A model generated the notes under the pieces. The model was not told where the DNA came from and did not search any database. It worked only from the letters and a program-made list of their open reading frames with translations. Shown here one piece after another: positions 62,642 through 64,000 of a stretch of 64,000 nt of DNA; within the stretch, counting starts at the first letter, position 1; each line of letters starts with the position of its first letter. The stretch lies in contig CM039182.1 of NCBI GenBank assembly GCA_008360975.2, positions 58,664,491 to 58,728,490 on the forward strand, given 5' to 3'. The position numbers were made by a program, and so were the translations under genes. Origin of the DNA: Lichenostomus cassidix (lineage: Eukaryota; Chordata; Aves; Passeriformes; Meliphagidae).

Positions 62642-62744
62642 AGCTGTCGCCAGCAGCATCTCTCCAACTTGATCAGTCTTCAAGAGAAAGCTGCAAATGA
62701 AATACCGCCAGCCTTCAAAAATGAAGCTATGTTAAAGGAAGAAG
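62642..62744 (+). CDS. Candidate internal coding exon B, gene unknown
   Basis: The 103-nt segment follows a strong acceptor (gttgatgttcttcattctttcag) and ends at gaag before gtggtt, a weaker donor. One frame only is open, starting at phase 0. It gives 34 codons beginning SCRQQHLSNLISLQEKAANE and leaves one base at the donor. The other two plus frames are stopped. The peptide is hydrophilic, rich in Gln, Glu, Lys and Ala, with a leucine pattern that could be helical or coiled-coil. The segment keeps CpG dinucleotides (tgtcgccagc, taccgccagc) that are rare nearby, as often seen in exons. I do not recognise the protein. Directly downstream is a T/C-rich tract that could regulate use of the weak donor. 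Confidence is moderate because no homology search was possible. Confidence 0.5.
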
Positions 62745-62776
62745 GTGGTTTTTTTCTCTCTCTCTCTCTCTTTTTA
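62745..62776 (+). promoter_or_regulatory. T-rich and (TC)n tract after candidate exon B donor
   Basis: Right after the gtgg of the donor come seven T, then about nine TC units (62755-62770), then TTTTT. Established knowledge: U-rich tracts just after weak donors can bind TIA1-type proteins, and CUCUCU tracts can bind PTB. Whether this is functional is inference and depends on exon B being real. Confidence 0.35.
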
Positions 62777-64000
62777 TCTATAAAGCAGAATGTTCTGCCT
62801 GTTCTTTGAAACAGTTATTCCAGTGGTAAGGATATAATTATATAGCTCCTCAGTTCTTATGTAAATGCATTCAATAACACATCTTGGAAACTGGGCTTCT
62901 GTTAGTCTTCATTGCCTCATGCATTTTGTTCAAACTAGAAATGCTCTTTTAACTTTGTATCTTCAAAAAGAGCAGGGGAAGAAAACTGTTTTTCACTAAC
63001 AATATTATATATTGGTGATGCTGATAGATTTAAAAAAAATTTACTGAGGAGATGGGAAAATAAAATCATCATGGAAATATTGGGATGGGGGCCGCAGTTG
63101 GAATTGTGTATAAGGATTTTTTGAGGTTGGAACAGAAGTTTCCAGGCACACCTGGAATGTGGATTATGGGTAGCATAGGCAGTGGTATTTGTTCTGCTTT
63201 TTGTAAAGATGGGACACAGACCTTATTCCCATGTAGGCTGAGGCTGGTTGTATGTGGTTCCCAGACCTGCATGTCAAAACCTGATCCTTGCTCTTTGTTG
63301 GAGAGCAGAAGTGAAGTGAAGTTCTTGCTCTAGATATACATTTGAAGAGGCTTGTGTACTGCATTTTGGGAATTTTTTGATTAGAGAAGAAAGAAAATAC
63401 ATAGACTTTCAATTTGAATTCAGCTTTTCAGGAGATATGGTGCTTTCCCCTAATATTTAAATGTGTTGCAACTTTATGAAAGCTTTCCATGTATTTATTT
63501 CTGCTTTTGAGACCATTTAAATATGCATTCTGAGGCTTCTGGGATCTCTTGGCATGACTTTTTCCAGCTCATCATTTACTACAGTGCCAAGTTATCCTCA
63601 GGTACCCCATCTTGCTTGATTGCTTTCTATATTCATACTTGGAGTGAGAAGAAAATTCCCTGCCCCAGTCAACTTTTGGCAGTTGATAATTTTATTTAAA
63701 GTGCTTCCATATATCTGGAAGAGATGCCATTTTGCAGATGATCAATTGTGTATATGTAATACCAGAATACTTATTTAGGTGAAGTGTATATCACCATGAA
63801 GAAAAATAAACTTACTCCAGTTATGAATTTCAGGTCTGTACATAAGAGGGTTTAACCAACAGAAAATCATCCTGATTCCAAGTGCTGTTGTAGGCACTGA
63901 GAATCAACTTGCAGAATTATATGGTCTATTACATGAACATGTTAAAACTGACAATACTATCAAGTGGCCTATAATATCTCTAAAAGTTGAATTTAGATTA
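62777..64000. other. Unique non-coding sequence, no gene seen
   Basis: Only short opposing frames occur (up to 82 codons at 63085-63412), with no motifs. If exon B is real, this would be the next intron. Confidence 0.6.

Noticed and set aside
1..64000. CRISPR arrays, operons, phage genes, tRNA or rRNA
   Set aside because: No regularly spaced repeats, no gene-dense layout and no tRNA-like cloverleaf or rRNA motif were seen. CR1 elements mark the DNA as sauropsid nuclear sequence.

Overview
The window looks like non-coding DNA from a bird, or at least a sauropsid, most likely the interior of one or more very long introns. The evidence is a set of CR1 LINE fragments with the avian-type 3' end (an ATTCTRTG-like octamer repeat), one compact retroviral solo LTR, and low repeat density. 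Recognised CR1 plus LTR sequence is about 4 kb of 64 kb by hand tally. There are no long uninterrupted genes. Most open frames are chance frames or lie inside CR1 copies. I see no prokaryotic genes, CRISPR array, rRNA or tRNA. The species cannot be named from the sequence.

Layout: 1-4229 is unique sequence. 4230-5255 is a decayed CR1 whose endonuclease part is joined to the 3' end with the reverse transcriptase missing. 10440-11427 is the longest CR1 copy, covering the RT core to the 3' end. 15464-15550 is a perfect 42-bp tandem duplication. 17240-17560 is a small CpG-rich patch. 23790-24487 is a third CR1. 32784-32872 is a candidate exon (A). 39875-40137 is a solo LTR between perfect 6-bp target-site duplications. 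42987-43140 is a short minus-strand CR1 tail. 45603-46309 is a CR1 with its 5' part inverted, a clear twin-priming structure. 49394-49532 is another CR1 tail. 54560-55000 is a second CpG-rich patch. 62642-62744 is a second candidate exon (B). The rest is AT-rich unique sequence with simple repeats.

The two candidate exons are both on the plus strand, have good acceptors and each has only one open frame. If real, they suggest a plus-strand gene with tens-of-kb introns. I do not recognise the protein. The two exons do not join in frame directly, so either an exon lies between them or one is false. Exon B has a weak donor followed at once by a T-rich and CTCTCT-rich tract, which would suit a regulated exon.

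No unknown biological system stands out. The best-supported structures are the twin-primed CR1 and the intact solo LTR. The candidate exons, CpG patches and possible conserved non-coding blocks are hypotheses that need outside data.
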